This document shows positions 46,353 to 54,810 of a stretch of DNA of 64,000 nt, one piece after another. The stretch is from assembly GCA_048499435.1 (NCBI GenBank), contig JASNZW010000004.1, positions 1 through 64,000 of the forward strand. The letters are read 5' to 3'. The number at the start of each line of letters is the position of its first letter. Position 1 is the stretch's first letter. The translations under genes and the position numbers were made by a program. Under the pieces are notes generated by a model, which searched no databases, was not told the origin of the DNA, and saw nothing but the letters and a program-made list of their open reading frames with translations. This DNA comes from DAOTWC01 sp048499435 (GTDB lineage Bacteria > Chloroflexota > Anaerolineae > Aggregatilineales > Phototrophicaceae).

Positions 46353-49259
46353 TCACCCTGAGTTTTCCTGCTGAGCGCCGGGGTGCGCCGCGTCAAACTC
46401 GCGCCCGTTTTCCCGCGCCTGGCGCGCCAGCGCCGCCGCGATCAACTGCCCCGGCGCGATGCCGCCGTCGTTGGGCGGGATGCGCCGGTGCCACACTGGC
46501 TCAAACCCGGCGGCGCGCAGCCGGGTCACGGCCTGTTCGGTCAGGCGGCGGTTCTGGAAGCAGCCGCCGGTCAGGATCACCCGGCGCTCGCCCGCGCGCT
46601 GCGCGGCGGCCAGCATCATCTCCACCAGTGTAGTATGGAATCGCGCCGCCTGGAAACCCACCGGGACATTTTTATGCCGTTCGTCGTCAATATTCCGTAT
46701 CATCTGTCGCCAATCGAGCGCGCCGCTGGCCGTCAGCGTGAACGGATACGGCGCGCCGGCCTCAAAGCCGTCGGCGGCGTATTCCAGCGCCATCGCCGCG
46801 TGCCCCTCGTAGGCCGACACCTGCTCCAGGCCCAGCAGCGCCGCCACCGCGTCGAACAGCCGCCCGGCGCTGGACGTAAGCGGCGCGTTGAGGCCGCGCG
46901 CCAGCATTGTCTGGAGGATGGCGCGCTCTGCGGCGGTGAAGGCCGCCAGCGGCGGCAGGTCGGCGCGGGCGAACGCATCCGGCCCGTACACGGCGTAAAG
47001 CAGCCCCAGCGCCGACCGACGCGGCTCGCGCACAGCGGCCTCGCCCCCTGGCAGGCGGAACGGCAGCAGGTGCGCGCTGCGCTCCCAGCCGCCCGCTGTG
47101 ACGCGCAGGCACTCGCCGCCCCACACTGTCCCGTCAGGGCCGTAGCCGGTCCCATCCCACGCGATGCCCAGGGCCGGCGGCGTGAGGCCGTTTTCGGCCA
47201 TACAGGCCAGCACGTGGGCGTAATGGTGCTGCACCGGCAGCAGCGGCAGGCCGCTGCCGGCGGCGTACTGCGTCGAGAGGTAGTCCGGGTGCAGGTCGCA
47301 GGCGATTAGCTGCGGCTGCAGGTCATAAAGCGTTTGCAGGCTGGCGGCGGTGCGCGCGAAGGCGTCGAAGGCCTGCGCCGTCTCCAGGTCGCCGATGTGC
47401 TGGCTGGTGAACACGTCGCGCCCGGCGGCCACCGCCACCGTGTTCTTGAGGTGCGCGCCCACCGCCAGCGCCGGCGGCAGCTCGAACGGCGCGCGCACCG
47501 GCAGCGGCGCGTAGCCGCGCGCCCGGCGCAGCACCAGTTCGCGCCCGGCCATCACGCGCGCGAGCGAGTCGTCCACGTGGCGCGCGATGGGCCGGTTGTG
47601 CACCAGGAACACGTCGGCGATGCCGGCCAGCCGCTCCAGCGCCTCGCGCTCGTCGGTGCAGATCGGCTCGTCGGATAGATTGCCGCTGGTGGCGACCACC
47701 GGGAAGCCCAGTTCGGCCAGCAGCAGATGGTGCAGCGGCGTGTAGGGCAGCATCGCGCCCAGGTACGGGCTGTCCGGCGCGACCGCCGCCGCCGTGCCCG
47801 CGCCCGCCCGGCGGCGCAGCAGCGTGATCGGCGCTTCGGGCGAATCCAGCAGCGCCGCCTCCAGCGCCGACACCTCGCAGTCGGCGCGGACCGCCGCCAG
47901 CGACGGGTACAGCAGCGCGAAGGGCTTAGCCTCGCGCCGCTTGCGGGCGCGCAGCCGCCGCACCGCCGCCTCGTCGCGGGCGTCGGCCAGCAGGTGAAAG
48001 CCGCCCAGCCCTTTGACGGCCACGATCAGCCCGGCGCGCAGCGCGTCCGCCGCCAGCAGCAGCGCGCTGTGCTGCTCCGCCTGCGCGCCGCCGTCCGGCC
48101 CCCACAGCGCCAGGCGCGGCCCGCAGACCGGGCAGGCGTTGGGCTGGGCGTGGAAGCGCCGGTCCAGCGGGTTGTCGTACTCGGCGCGGCAGGCGGGGCA
48201 CATCGGAAAGGCGCGCATGGTGGTGTTGGGCCGGTCGTAGGGCAGCGCCTCGATGATGCTGTAGCGCGGGCCGCAGTTGGTGCAGTTGGTGAACGGGTAG
48301 CGGTAGCGGCGGTCGGCGGGGTCGAAAATCTCGGCCAGGCAGTCCGGGCAGGTGGCGATGTCCGGCAGCACGAGCGTGGTGCGCGCGCCGCCGCTGTCGC
48401 TGCTGCGAATCTCGAAGGCGGTGTAGCCGACCGGCGGCAGCAGCGCCGCCTCGACGCCCGCGACGATGGCGCGCGGCGGCGCGTCGCTTTCCAGGCGGGC
48501 GCGGAAGGCGTCCAGCGCGGCGGGCGGCCCTTCGACCTCGATAAACACGCCCTGCGCCGAGTTGTTGACCCAGCCGTTAAGCGCCAGCTCGTGCGCCAGC
48601 CGATAAACGAACGGACGGAAGCCGACGCCCTGCACCGCGCCGCGCACCGTCAGCCGCAGTCTTGACCTCACCCTAAATCCCTCTCCATAAGAGAGGGACT
48701 TTTCTCCCCCTCTCCCCATGGAGAGGGGGTCGGGGGATGAGGTCGCTTTGGAGAGGGGGTCGGGGGGTGAGGTTTGCGCCCCAATCTCCGCCGTGACCTG
48801 CCGCACCACTTCGCTGATGGCATCCCGCACCGGCGGCGACGGCGGCGCGCCCAGCGTGAAATCCGCCGCTTCGATGCCGTAGATCACCAGCCGCGCCGGA
48901 AGCTGGCCCAGCGCCCGCGCCATCTCCACCGCCTCCGCCGCGCTGAACAGGTGCGACGACGCCGCGAACAGCCCGCGCGGCAGCGGCTGTGCCAGCGCGT
49001 CTACGCGGTAGATCGTCCCTGGCGCGCCGCCGGCCTGGGCCGCGTCCAGCAGGTAGACGGCGCTGGCTTCGCTGAACAGGTCGAGCAGGGCGGCGCCGTC
49101 GCCGTTGGACTCGATTACTGTCACGCCGGGCAGGTTCAGCGCGCGGACGGCGGCGGCGGCCAGCAGCCCGGCGGCGTCGTCGCCGCGCAGGGCGCTGCCG
49201 ATGCCCACGCACAGGGTGTGCGTTGTGTGGGGGGCGCTGTCAGCCGTGTTGTTCAACAT
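46353..49259 (-). CDS. hypF: Hydrogenase maturation protease-HypF fusion
   Basis: A 968-residue open frame with two parts. Residues about 1-160 are a HyaD/HycI-type protease that removes the C-terminal peptide of the large subunit: CVGIGSALRGDDAAG, LLDAAQAGG and SSHLFSAAEA hold the nickel-sensing Asp, Asp and His. Residues about 162-198 are encoded by the palindromic repeat at 48664-48773. The rest is HypF, the carbamoyltransferase: acylphosphatase-like VQGVGFRPFVYRLAHE, zinc-finger region CPDCLAEIFDP and CPACRAEYDN, YrdC domain KGLGGFHLLADA, and Kae1-like domain HHYAHVLACMAEN and GGCFQNRRL. Start at 49259 overlaps the TlpA gene by 20 bases. Internal restart inside the repeat is possible, so the two parts may also be made separately. 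Confidence 0.85.
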   Translation of the reverse strand: MLNNTADSAPHTTHTLCVGIGSALRGDDAAGLLAAAAVRALNLPGVTVIESNGDGAALLDLFSEASAVYLLDAAQAGGAPGTIYRVDALAQPLPRGLFAASSHLFSAAEAVEMARALGQLPARLVIYGIEAADFTLGAPPSPPVRDAISEVVRQVTAEIGAQTSPPDPLSKATSSPDPLSMGRGGEKSLSYGEGFRVRSRLRLTVRGAVQGVGFRPFVYRLAHELALNGWVNNSAQGVFIEVEGPPAALDAFRARLESDAPPRAIVAGVEAALLPPVGYTAFEIRSSDSGGARTTLVLPDIATCPDCLAEIFDPADRRYRYPFTNCTNCGPRYSIIEALPYDRPNTTMRAFPMCPACRAEYDNPLDRRFHAQPNACPVCGPRLALWGPDGGAQAEQHSALLLAADALRAGLIVAVKGLGGFHLLADARDEAAVRRLRARKRREAKPFALLYPSLAAVRADCEVSALEAALLDSPEAPITLLRRRAGAGTAAAVAPDSPYLGAMLPYTPLHHLLLAELGFPVVATSGNLSDEPICTDEREALERLAGIADVFLVHNRPIARHVDDSLARVMAGRELVLRRARGYAPLPVRAPFELPPALAVGAHLKNTVAVAAGRDVFTSQHIGDLETAQAFDAFARTAASLQTLYDLQPQLIACDLHPDYLSTQYAAGSGLPLLPVQHHYAHVLACMAENGLTPPALGIAWDGTGYGPDGTVWGGECLRVTAGGWERSAHLLPFRLPGGEAAVREPRRSALGLLYAVYGPDAFARADLPPLAAFTAAERAILQTMLARGLNAPLTSSAGRLFDAVAALLGLEQVSAYEGHAAMALEYAADGFEAGAPYPFTLTASGALDWRQMIRNIDDERHKNVPVGFQAARFHTTLVEMMLAAAQRAGERRVILTGGCFQNRRLTEQAVTRLRAAGFEPVWHRRIPPNDGGIAPGQLIAAALARQARENGREFDAAHPGAQQENSG
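48664..48773. repeat. Palindromic repeat of the CCTCACCC/GGGTGAGG family, coding copy
   Basis: Contains GACCTCACCCTAAATCCC, two CTCTCC hairpins, and GGGGGGTGAGGT at the right end. It lies between the protease and HypF parts of the fusion. It is open in the gene's minus-strand frame, giving SPPDPLSMGRGG-like peptide, a different frame from the one used in the YfhO-like gene. Confidence 0.85.
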
Positions 49260-49824
49260 ACGCTCGCAGATCGTCCAGTTTAAGCTCGCCCACGTGCACA
49301 TCGCGCACCACACCCGCCGCGTCAATGACGTAGGTCATGGGGATGCGGTCGGCGCGGTAGGCGGTGTTGACGCTGAAGTCCGGGTCAAGCAGGATGGGGA
49401 TACCGGTGATGCCCTGTTCCTGCAGGAAAGCCTCAATGCGCTCGGCTGGCTCGGCGGCGTTCACGGCCAGGATGACCGGGCCGCCCGCCGGCTGCTCCGC
49501 CATGAAGGCCATGAAGGCTGGCAGCTCGCGCGTGCACGGCTCGCACCAGGTGGCCCAGAAATTGAGGAACACGGGCCGCCCGCGCAGGCTGGACAGGCGC
49601 ACCGAGCCGCCGTAGAGCGTTTCCAGGTCGAAATTGGGCGCGGCGCGGCCCAGCAGCGGCGATGCCTGCGCGGTGACCGGCAGGGGGGTGGGCGGCGCGG
49701 GGTTCAGCCCGCCGCTGGCGTAAACGGCGATCAGCGCGCCGATGATGCCCAGCAGCGGGATCAGCAGCAGCACCAGCAGCGCCGGGTTAAAGCGGCGGTG
49801 TTCCGGTTGGGGGTCAGCGGTCAT
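49240..49824 (-). CDS. TlpA/ResA-like thiol-disulfide oxidoreductase
   Basis: A membrane-anchored thioredoxin-fold protein of about 194 residues. One hydrophobic segment (LLVLLLIPLLGIIGALIAVY) anchors it, and FLNFWATWCEPCTRELPAF carries the CEPC active site, followed by the cis-Pro loop RIPMTYVIDAAG. It would reduce disulfides outside the membrane, often for cytochrome c maturation. A GTG at 49857 would overlap the previous stop as GTGA and is an alternative start; 49824 was chosen as ATG with GGAG upstream. It overlaps the protease-HypF start by 20 bases. Confidence 0.85.
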   Translation of the reverse strand: MTADPQPEHRRFNPALLVLLLIPLLGIIGALIAVYASGGLNPAPPTPLPVTAQASPLLGRAAPNFDLETLYGGSVRLSSLRGRPVFLNFWATWCEPCTRELPAFMAFMAEQPAGGPVILAVNAAEPAERIEAFLQEQGITGIPILLDPDFSVNTAYRADRIPMTYVIDAAGVVRDVHVGELKLDDLRAYVEQHG

Positions 49825-49853
49825 GCGTTGCGTTCTCCATCGGGCAGCGATGA

Positions 49854-51245
49854 TCACGGCGCCCAGCGCGGCAGATAGGCGTTCTCCGCTATCAGCGTCA
49901 GCGCGCCGCTGTCCAGATTATACGTCCACACCTCAGGGCGGCCACTGCTGTTGAGCTGGCCGTCCGCCGTCAGCTCCGGGAAGCGCTGGATCACCAGGCG
50001 CACGCCCTGCGGGTCCCACGAGAAGAAACCGTTGAAGTAGCGCGGGTCCGCGATCAGCGGCGTGAGTTCGCCGGTGGCGGTGTCCAGCAGGTAAAGCTGG
50101 CGTGTGCGCGTGTAGCGCTCGTCCAGGTAGCGGCGGGCCAGCGCCAGCCGCACGCCGTCCGGGTTCCAGTCGCTTTGTGTGTCGTCCAGGCGTTCGTCCG
50201 GGCTGGTCAGGTCCACGACCGCGCCGGACGCCAGATCAGCCATCTGCAGGTTCGAGCGCGCCTCTGTGCCCTCAACGATGAGGCGCGGAAAGACGACGCG
50301 CGCGCCGTCGGGCGACAGGCTGATGTCGCCGCCGCCGGCCTGGGTGGGGATCAGAACGGTGCTGTCGTCGTTGAAATCGTAGACCAGGATGCCCCGGCTG
50401 TTGTTGTCGAACACGGCGATGCGCGCGCCGTCGGCGGACCACTGCGGCGCGTAGCCCAGCAGCTGCGTGTCGGTGAACAGCGGGCGGGTGGTGGCGGGGA
50501 TGGTCGTCAGGTCAAGCAGCCAGACGCGGGTCGGGCTGGCCCCCAGCGCGTCCAGGCCGGTGTTGTAGTCTACGCGCTGGTAGGCGATCATCTGGCCGTC
50601 GGGCCGCCACACCGGCGTGTCGCAGTCGCTTTCGGGGCAGTTGGTGAGCTGCTGAAGCGCACCGCTTTGCAGGTCAAGCAGCTTGATGTCCGATGTGCCC
50701 GTTTCGTTGTTGCGCTCGGCGAACGCCAGGCGCGTGCCGTCCGGGCTGATGTCGAAATTGAGGACATTCGACGGGCTGAACGTTAGCTGCTGCGCGCTGG
50801 CCGGGTCCGCCGGGTCGGCGATCCACACGTTTTGCGGCACGGCGTCGGACGGCGCGAGATAGGCGACGCGCGGGGCGCGCACGGTGAAGCTGAAGCTGAC
50901 CGGGCGCAGCACCGCGCGCCCGGCGCGGGCCTGCGCGCCGCTGGCCAGCGTCACGGTGTAGGTTGTGCCCGGCGTCAGCGGCGCGGCGGGGCGAAAGCGC
51001 AGCGTGCTGCCGCCCCAGGTGAAATCGCCCGCGACGGGCGGCGCGAGGCTGAACCGCGCCGTCACGCTGGCCCAGTCCATCGGCTCGCTGAACTGGATGG
51101 CGACGCTGGCGGTGCTGGCGGCGGGGCCGGTGGGCGTCACGCGCGCGATCTGCACGCCTACGCGGTCGCCCAGGGCGATCACCAGCAGCAGCGCCGCCGC
51201 CAGCGCGGCGATCACGGCCAGCGCGATGCGATCAAAACGGGTCAT
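49854..51245 (-). CDS. Exported protein with Big/Ig-like domain and PD40 beta-propeller
   Basis: 463 residues. One N-terminal membrane segment (IALAVIAALAAALLLVIAL) is followed by a Big_5-like beta domain (FSEPMDWASVTARFSLAPPV and TPGTTYTVTLASGAQA), then repeats of the PD40 type such as SPDGTRLAFAERNN, WRPDGQMIAYQRVD, WSADGARIAVFDNN, WNPDGVRLALARRYL. The start at 51245 replaces a longer frame that would run through the neighbouring gene. It is probably an envelope-anchored propeller. It precedes the TlpA-like gene with a stop overlapping the alternative GTG start. Confidence 0.75.
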   Translation of the reverse strand: MTRFDRIALAVIAALAAALLLVIALGDRVGVQIARVTPTGPAASTASVAIQFSEPMDWASVTARFSLAPPVAGDFTWGGSTLRFRPAAPLTPGTTYTVTLASGAQARAGRAVLRPVSFSFTVRAPRVAYLAPSDAVPQNVWIADPADPASAQQLTFSPSNVLNFDISPDGTRLAFAERNNETGTSDIKLLDLQSGALQQLTNCPESDCDTPVWRPDGQMIAYQRVDYNTGLDALGASPTRVWLLDLTTIPATTRPLFTDTQLLGYAPQWSADGARIAVFDNNSRGILVYDFNDDSTVLIPTQAGGGDISLSPDGARVVFPRLIVEGTEARSNLQMADLASGAVVDLTSPDERLDDTQSDWNPDGVRLALARRYLDERYTRTRQLYLLDTATGELTPLIADPRYFNGFFSWDPQGVRLVIQRFPELTADGQLNSSGRPEVWTYNLDSGALTLIAENAYLPRWAP

Positions 51246-51276
51246 CGGCCTGCCTCTGGCAGCGCGTGGGCGGGGG

Positions 51277-52032
51277 TCATGGGTATAGATAGGGGTGCGC
51301 TGGCTGCTCGACCACCTCAACGCTGGTCGGGCGCAGAATCGGCTTTGGCTCGCCCTGGAACGTCCCCAGCTCGAAGCGGCCCAGCACGCGCACCCAGGTG
51401 TCCAGCGGTGGGATGTCATCCCACTGCACCGGCAGGCCCACCGCCGCTGAATCCGCCACGCAGCAGCTTATGACGAAGCGCGTGACCAGGAAGATATCGG
51501 CGGGCAGCGCGTCGCTGCGGTAGACGAAGCCGGTCACGTCGGCGTCCTGGCCGTTGAACGCGCGCAGGTCGTCGCTGGCGTTGAACGCGCGCGCCCAGTC
51601 GAGCACGCTGCGATCCAGCGGCGGCACGCTGAAGGCGGCTATCGCGTCCCCGCCGCTGGTGTCCATGCTGACGCCGCCGCCGACGGCGCTGGCCCCCAGC
51701 GGCTGCGACGGAATCAGCGTCCCCAGCGCCAGCGGGACGGCGACGACGGCGATCGCGCCCCACGACAGCGCGCCGTGATCGTGGTCCGGGCCGTGCTGGT
51801 GGGTCTGGCCGCCGCGCATCAGTCGGCTGGCTGACGCGGCCCCCAGCAGCAGGAACAGCGCCGCCGCCACATAGCTGAGCCAGGCGAAACGCGCGTTGAT
51901 ATAGTTGGCGAGGCTGCCGCTGGCGATGTTGTAACCGAAATACAGCCCCAGGCCGAGCAGCAGCGCGGTGCGCGCCCAGGCCTGGGCGCGCGCGCGCCGG
52001 TGGTCGTGCTGGTTGTGGTCGGCGGTTTGCAT
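51277..52032 (-). CDS. TIGR03943-family membrane protein
   Basis: A 251-residue protein with two hydrophobic segments near the N terminus, a histidine-rich loop (HQHGPDHDHG) between the second and the third segments, and the late signature VISCCVADSAAVGLPV that marks the TIGR03943 family. Members are regularly encoded next to an ArsP/UPF0718 permease, as here. The histidine-rich N terminus (NQHDHRR) and loop suggest metal binding. The gene follows the permease by 19 bases. The transported species is unknown. Confidence 0.8.
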   Translation of the reverse strand: MQTADHNQHDHRRARAQAWARTALLLGLGLYFGYNIASGSLANYINARFAWLSYVAAALFLLLGAASASRLMRGGQTHQHGPDHDHGALSWGAIAVVAVPLALGTLIPSQPLGASAVGGGVSMDTSGGDAIAAFSVPPLDRSVLDWARAFNASDDLRAFNGQDADVTGFVYRSDALPADIFLVTRFVISCCVADSAAVGLPVQWDDIPPLDTWVRVLGRFELGTFQGEPKPILRPTSVEVVEQPAHPYLYP

Positions 52033-52051
52033 GTGAACAGCGCGCTCCGGG

Positions 52052-53050
52052 CTATAATGGCAGGTTGAGGTTGATCCACACGCCGATGAGCAGCGTCATC
52101 AGCAGCGGCAGCAGGATGAGGTAAACGACGGCGCGCCGCTGGAACACGCCCAGGAACATCAGCGTGCTTTTGATGTCCACCATCGGGCCGAAGGTGAGGA
52201 ACGCCAGGATCGAGCCGGTGGTGAACGTGCCCACGAACGCCAGCGCCAGGAAGGCGTCCACCGTTGAGCACACGCTGAGTACGAAGGCCATAAGCTGCAT
52301 GACGATCACGGACGTTACCGGGCCAGTGCCCAGCGCCAGCAGCGTATCCTGCGCCACCAGCGTCTGCATGCCCGCCGCCAGCAGCGCGCCGACCACCAGG
52401 TAGCGGCCCATCTCAAAGAACTCATCGGCGGCGCTGGCCAGCGCGCGCAGCAGCCCCGCGCCCAACGGCGGCCGTATGTATGGCGGGGCGTCTGCCGGGG
52501 CCACCAGGGTGTGCGGCAGCAGCACGTCCTGCGGGCGCGCCCCCAGCGCGAACACCAGCCCGGCGCCGATGGCGACCGCCGCCGTAATCACGTAGCGCCC
52601 GATAAAGACCGGCCCCCAGCCAAAGGCGGCGTAGGTGCTGACAAGCACGATTGGGTTCATCACCGGCGCGGCCAGCAGAAACGACACGCCGACCGGCAGC
52701 GGCAGCCCCTTGCCCAGCAGCCGCCGCGCCACCGGCACAACGCCGCACTCGCACACCGGGAAGGCGAAGCCCATGAACGCGCCCGCGACCGCCGCCCGCG
52801 CCGGGCCGCGCGGCGCCAGCCGGGCGATGTCGTCGCGGCTGACGAACACGTCCAGCAGGCCCGACACCAGCGTGCCCAGCAGCAGAAACGGCGCCGCTTC
52901 GATGAAAATGCCCAGAAAGCGCGTGGCGAAGATCGAGAGGACGGCCGCGGCGTCCTGGCCGGCGCTGGCGGCGGCGGCCAGCAGCAGCGCGGCAAGCGCC
53001 AGCAGGGTCAGCCACCAGCCGGAACGCCGCGCCAGTTGGAAAATATTCAC
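52052..53050 (-). CDS. ArsP_1-type permease (UPF0718/DUF318)
   Basis: A 332-residue permease with about eight membrane segments. FLLLGTLVSGLLDVFVSRDD, PVCECGVVPVARRLLGKGLP and LLAAPVMNPIVLVSTYAAFG are the family hallmarks; the CECG cysteines probably bind the substrate. Relatives include ArsP exporters of trivalent organoarsenicals and permeases thought to act on other metals. The start is taken as GTG 53050; a longer frame to 53632 is antisense to the next gene. It precedes the TIGR03943 partner. Confidence 0.85.
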   Translation of the reverse strand: MNIFQLARRSGWWLTLLALAALLLAAAASAGQDAAAVLSIFATRFLGIFIEAAPFLLLGTLVSGLLDVFVSRDDIARLAPRGPARAAVAGAFMGFAFPVCECGVVPVARRLLGKGLPLPVGVSFLLAAPVMNPIVLVSTYAAFGWGPVFIGRYVITAAVAIGAGLVFALGARPQDVLLPHTLVAPADAPPYIRPPLGAGLLRALASAADEFFEMGRYLVVGALLAAGMQTLVAQDTLLALGTGPVTSVIVMQLMAFVLSVCSTVDAFLALAFVGTFTTGSILAFLTFGPMVDIKSTLMFLGVFQRRAVVYLILLPLLMTLLIGVWINLNLPL

Positions 53051-53206
53051 GTCAGAAGGCCGCACCGGCAAACTCCCCTGCGCCCCACCGGACGCGATTC
53101 TACCAGAAAGCGGGGGGTTATCCAGCCTGCCCGCAACCGCTGGCCCGCGAACTGCGTAATTAAAACGGAAATTTTCTGAACGCATTGGAGATGGGGTGAA
53201 CTGGCG

Positions 53207-53725
53207 ATGAAAGCATGGAAGGACCTGGAGCTGGACGGCCTGCGCTGGGTTGAGGCCGGCGGCGGGCGCTACGAGCTGCGCAGCGCGGACGATGAGGTGG
53301 TTGCCACCATGAAACGCCTGCGCTGGTGGAGCAGCGCCGTTGAGGTGGACGCGCCTGGCAACCGCTGGCGCTTTGAGCGCCGGGGCTGGTGGCGCCAGCG
53401 CATCACCATCCAGACGGCGGTCACCGGCGATAAACCGGCCAGCTTTGACTACCGGGGCCTGTCCGGCGGCCGGCTCACGTTCACTGACGGGCGCGTTTAT
53501 GACTGGAAGCAGAGCAATTTCTGGGGCACGAAATGGGCCTGGGTTACGCCTGACGGCCAGCCGTTCCTGGGCTTCCAGAGCGGCGGCGTGCTGCGCATGA
53601 ACGCCGCGATCAGCAGCGCACCCGCTGCCCACGATCTGCCTTCGCTGGCGCTGCTGGTGTTTCTGGGCTGGTATCTGCTCACGCTGTACAAAGAGGACAG
53701 CGCGTCGGCGATCGCGGTGAGCTGA
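53207..53725 (+). CDS. Hypothetical protein with C-terminal membrane segment
   Basis: A 172-residue protein of beta-rich appearance: ELRSADDEVVATMKRLRWWS, SAVEVDAPGNRWRFERRGWW and GGRLTFTDGRVYDWK are strand-like with many aromatic and basic residues. It ends with one hydrophobic segment, LPSLALLVFLGWYLLTLYK. I do not recognise it with confidence; the pattern has a loose resemblance to the tubby/LOR-like barrel. Start ATG 53207 has GGAGATGGGG upstream. It is transcribed away from the permease gene. Confidence 0.65.
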   Translation: MKAWKDLELDGLRWVEAGGGRYELRSADDEVVATMKRLRWWSSAVEVDAPGNRWRFERRGWWRQRITIQTAVTGDKPASFDYRGLSGGRLTFTDGRVYDWKQSNFWGTKWAWVTPDGQPFLGFQSGGVLRMNAAISSAPAAHDLPSLALLVFLGWYLLTLYKEDSASAIAVS

Positions 53726-53734
53726 GCGCGGCAG

Positions 53735-53774
53735 CCGGGCCGTTTGATGAGCGTTCTATGAACAAATGGCCCGG
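53735..53774 (+). terminator. Twelve-pair hairpin after the 53207 gene
   Basis: CCGGGCCGTTTG pairs with CAAATGGCCCGG, one G-U pair in RNA, around a 16-base loop. It starts ten bases after the stop codon. No T tract follows, so termination is plausible but not certain. Confidence 0.5.
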
Positions 53775-53906
53775 CGCAAAACCGATTCGCGGCTGATGCC
53801 AGTAAAGTGAATACGGCGCGCGATTTGCGCGCGCGATAACCGGGTTCGCGGCCCCGCACGCTTACGGGCAGGGCTGCGGCTGTGCCGCTGACAACAAGGG
53901 AGCTGT

Positions 53907-54719
53907 ATGATCTCACGACGTGTGACCTTCCTGCTGGTGGTGATAGCGTTTGGGGCGGGCGCGGCGGCGGGCGTGTTGGGCCTGCTGTGGGCCACCGGCG
54001 GCAGCGCCGACCCCAGCCGTGACACGCGCGCCGCGGCCCCCACGCTGGCGCTGGCCGAGCCAACGGCTGCCCCGACAGCCGCGCCCGAAGCGGCCGAAAC
54101 GACGGAAGCCGCGCCCGAAGCAGCCGAAACGACGGATGCCGCCGCCGGCCAGCCGGCGGACGCCGCGCAGCGCGCCATCTACCGCATCACTGAGGACGAG
54201 TCTGAGGCGCGTTTCAAAATTGACGAGACGCTGCTGGGCGAGCGCGTGACCGTTGTCGGCACGACAACGCGCGTGGCCGGCGACCTGATCGTGGATTTCG
54301 CCAGCCCGGCGCAGTCCGAAGTCGGCGTGATCGCCATCAACGCGCGCACCCTCAGAACCGACCAGGACCTCCGCGACCGGGCCATCCGCAGCCAGATTCT
54401 CCAGTCCGCGCGCGACGAGTATGAGTTCATCATCTTCGAGCCGACCGCTTACACCGGCCTGCCCGCTGGCCCGGCGCAGGTGGGCGACACGTTCGACTTT
54501 CAGGTCACCGGCGGCCTGACGATCAGGGATGTCACGCGCGACGTGACCTTTGACGTTCAGGTGACGGTCGTGGCGGCGGACCGCCTCAACGGGACGGCCA
54601 GCGCCACCATCGCCTACAGCGATTTCGGCATCACCATCAGGACGCCGCCGTCAGTCAGCGACGTGGGCGATACCGTCACGCTGGAGCTTGATTTCACGGC
54701 GCTGCGGGTGGCTGAGTGA
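53907..54719 (+). CDS. Membrane-anchored YceI-family protein
   Basis: A 270-residue protein with one N-terminal membrane segment (VTFLLVVIAFGAGAAAGVLG), a low-complexity Ala/Pro/Glu/Thr linker built from a tandem repeat, and a YceI lipocalin-like domain from about residue 85: DESEARFKIDETLLGERVTV, then GVIAINARTLRTDQDLRDRA, FDFQVTGGLTIRDVTRDVTF. YceI proteins bind isoprenoids or other lipids in the periplasm. Here the domain is anchored outside the membrane. RBS GGGAG lies just before ATG 53907. Confidence 0.87.
   Translation: MISRRVTFLLVVIAFGAGAAAGVLGLLWATGGSADPSRDTRAAAPTLALAEPTAAPTAAPEAAETTEAAPEAAETTDAAAGQPADAAQRAIYRITEDESEARFKIDETLLGERVTVVGTTTRVAGDLIVDFASPAQSEVGVIAINARTLRTDQDLRDRAIRSQILQSARDEYEFIIFEPTAYTGLPAGPAQVGDTFDFQVTGGLTIRDVTRDVTFDVQVTVVAADRLNGTASATIAYSDFGITIRTPPSVSDVGDTVTLELDFTALRVAE
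54081..54140 (+). repeat. Tandem 30-base repeat in the YceI linker
   Basis: Two 30-base copies, 54081-54110 and 54111-54140, differ at two positions and encode APEAAETTEA and APEAAETTDA. Confidence 0.85.
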
Positions 54720-54755
54720 GGGCGCTTGCCTATTCCAATCTCGTTTGACCACCTT

Positions 54756-54761
54756 TATAAT
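54756..54761 (+). promoter_or_regulatory. Perfect -10 box (TATAAT) for the SlyD-like gene
   Basis: TATAAT lies about 50 bases before the start of the isomerase gene. The -35 region at 17 bases is weak (TTCCAA). A terminator-like hairpin lies directly downstream at 54772-54792. Confidence 0.5.
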
Positions 54762-54771
54762 GCACCCGTTC

Positions 54772-54792
54772 GGCCCCGCAGCGGGGCTTTTT
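54772..54792 (+). terminator. Hairpin with T run between the YceI and SlyD genes
   Basis: GCCCC and GGGGC pair around a five-base loop and are followed by TTTTT. It could terminate the YceI transcript. Because a TATAAT lies just upstream, a new transcript would carry the hairpin at its very 5' end. Confidence 0.6.
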
Positions 54793-54810
54793 CCATGAGG
54801 GATGCCCGAA

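Noticed and set aside
53051..53632. 194-residue N-terminal extension of the ArsP-type permease
   Set aside because: Antisense to the gene at 53207 and of shadow-frame composition; the permease fold begins near 53050.
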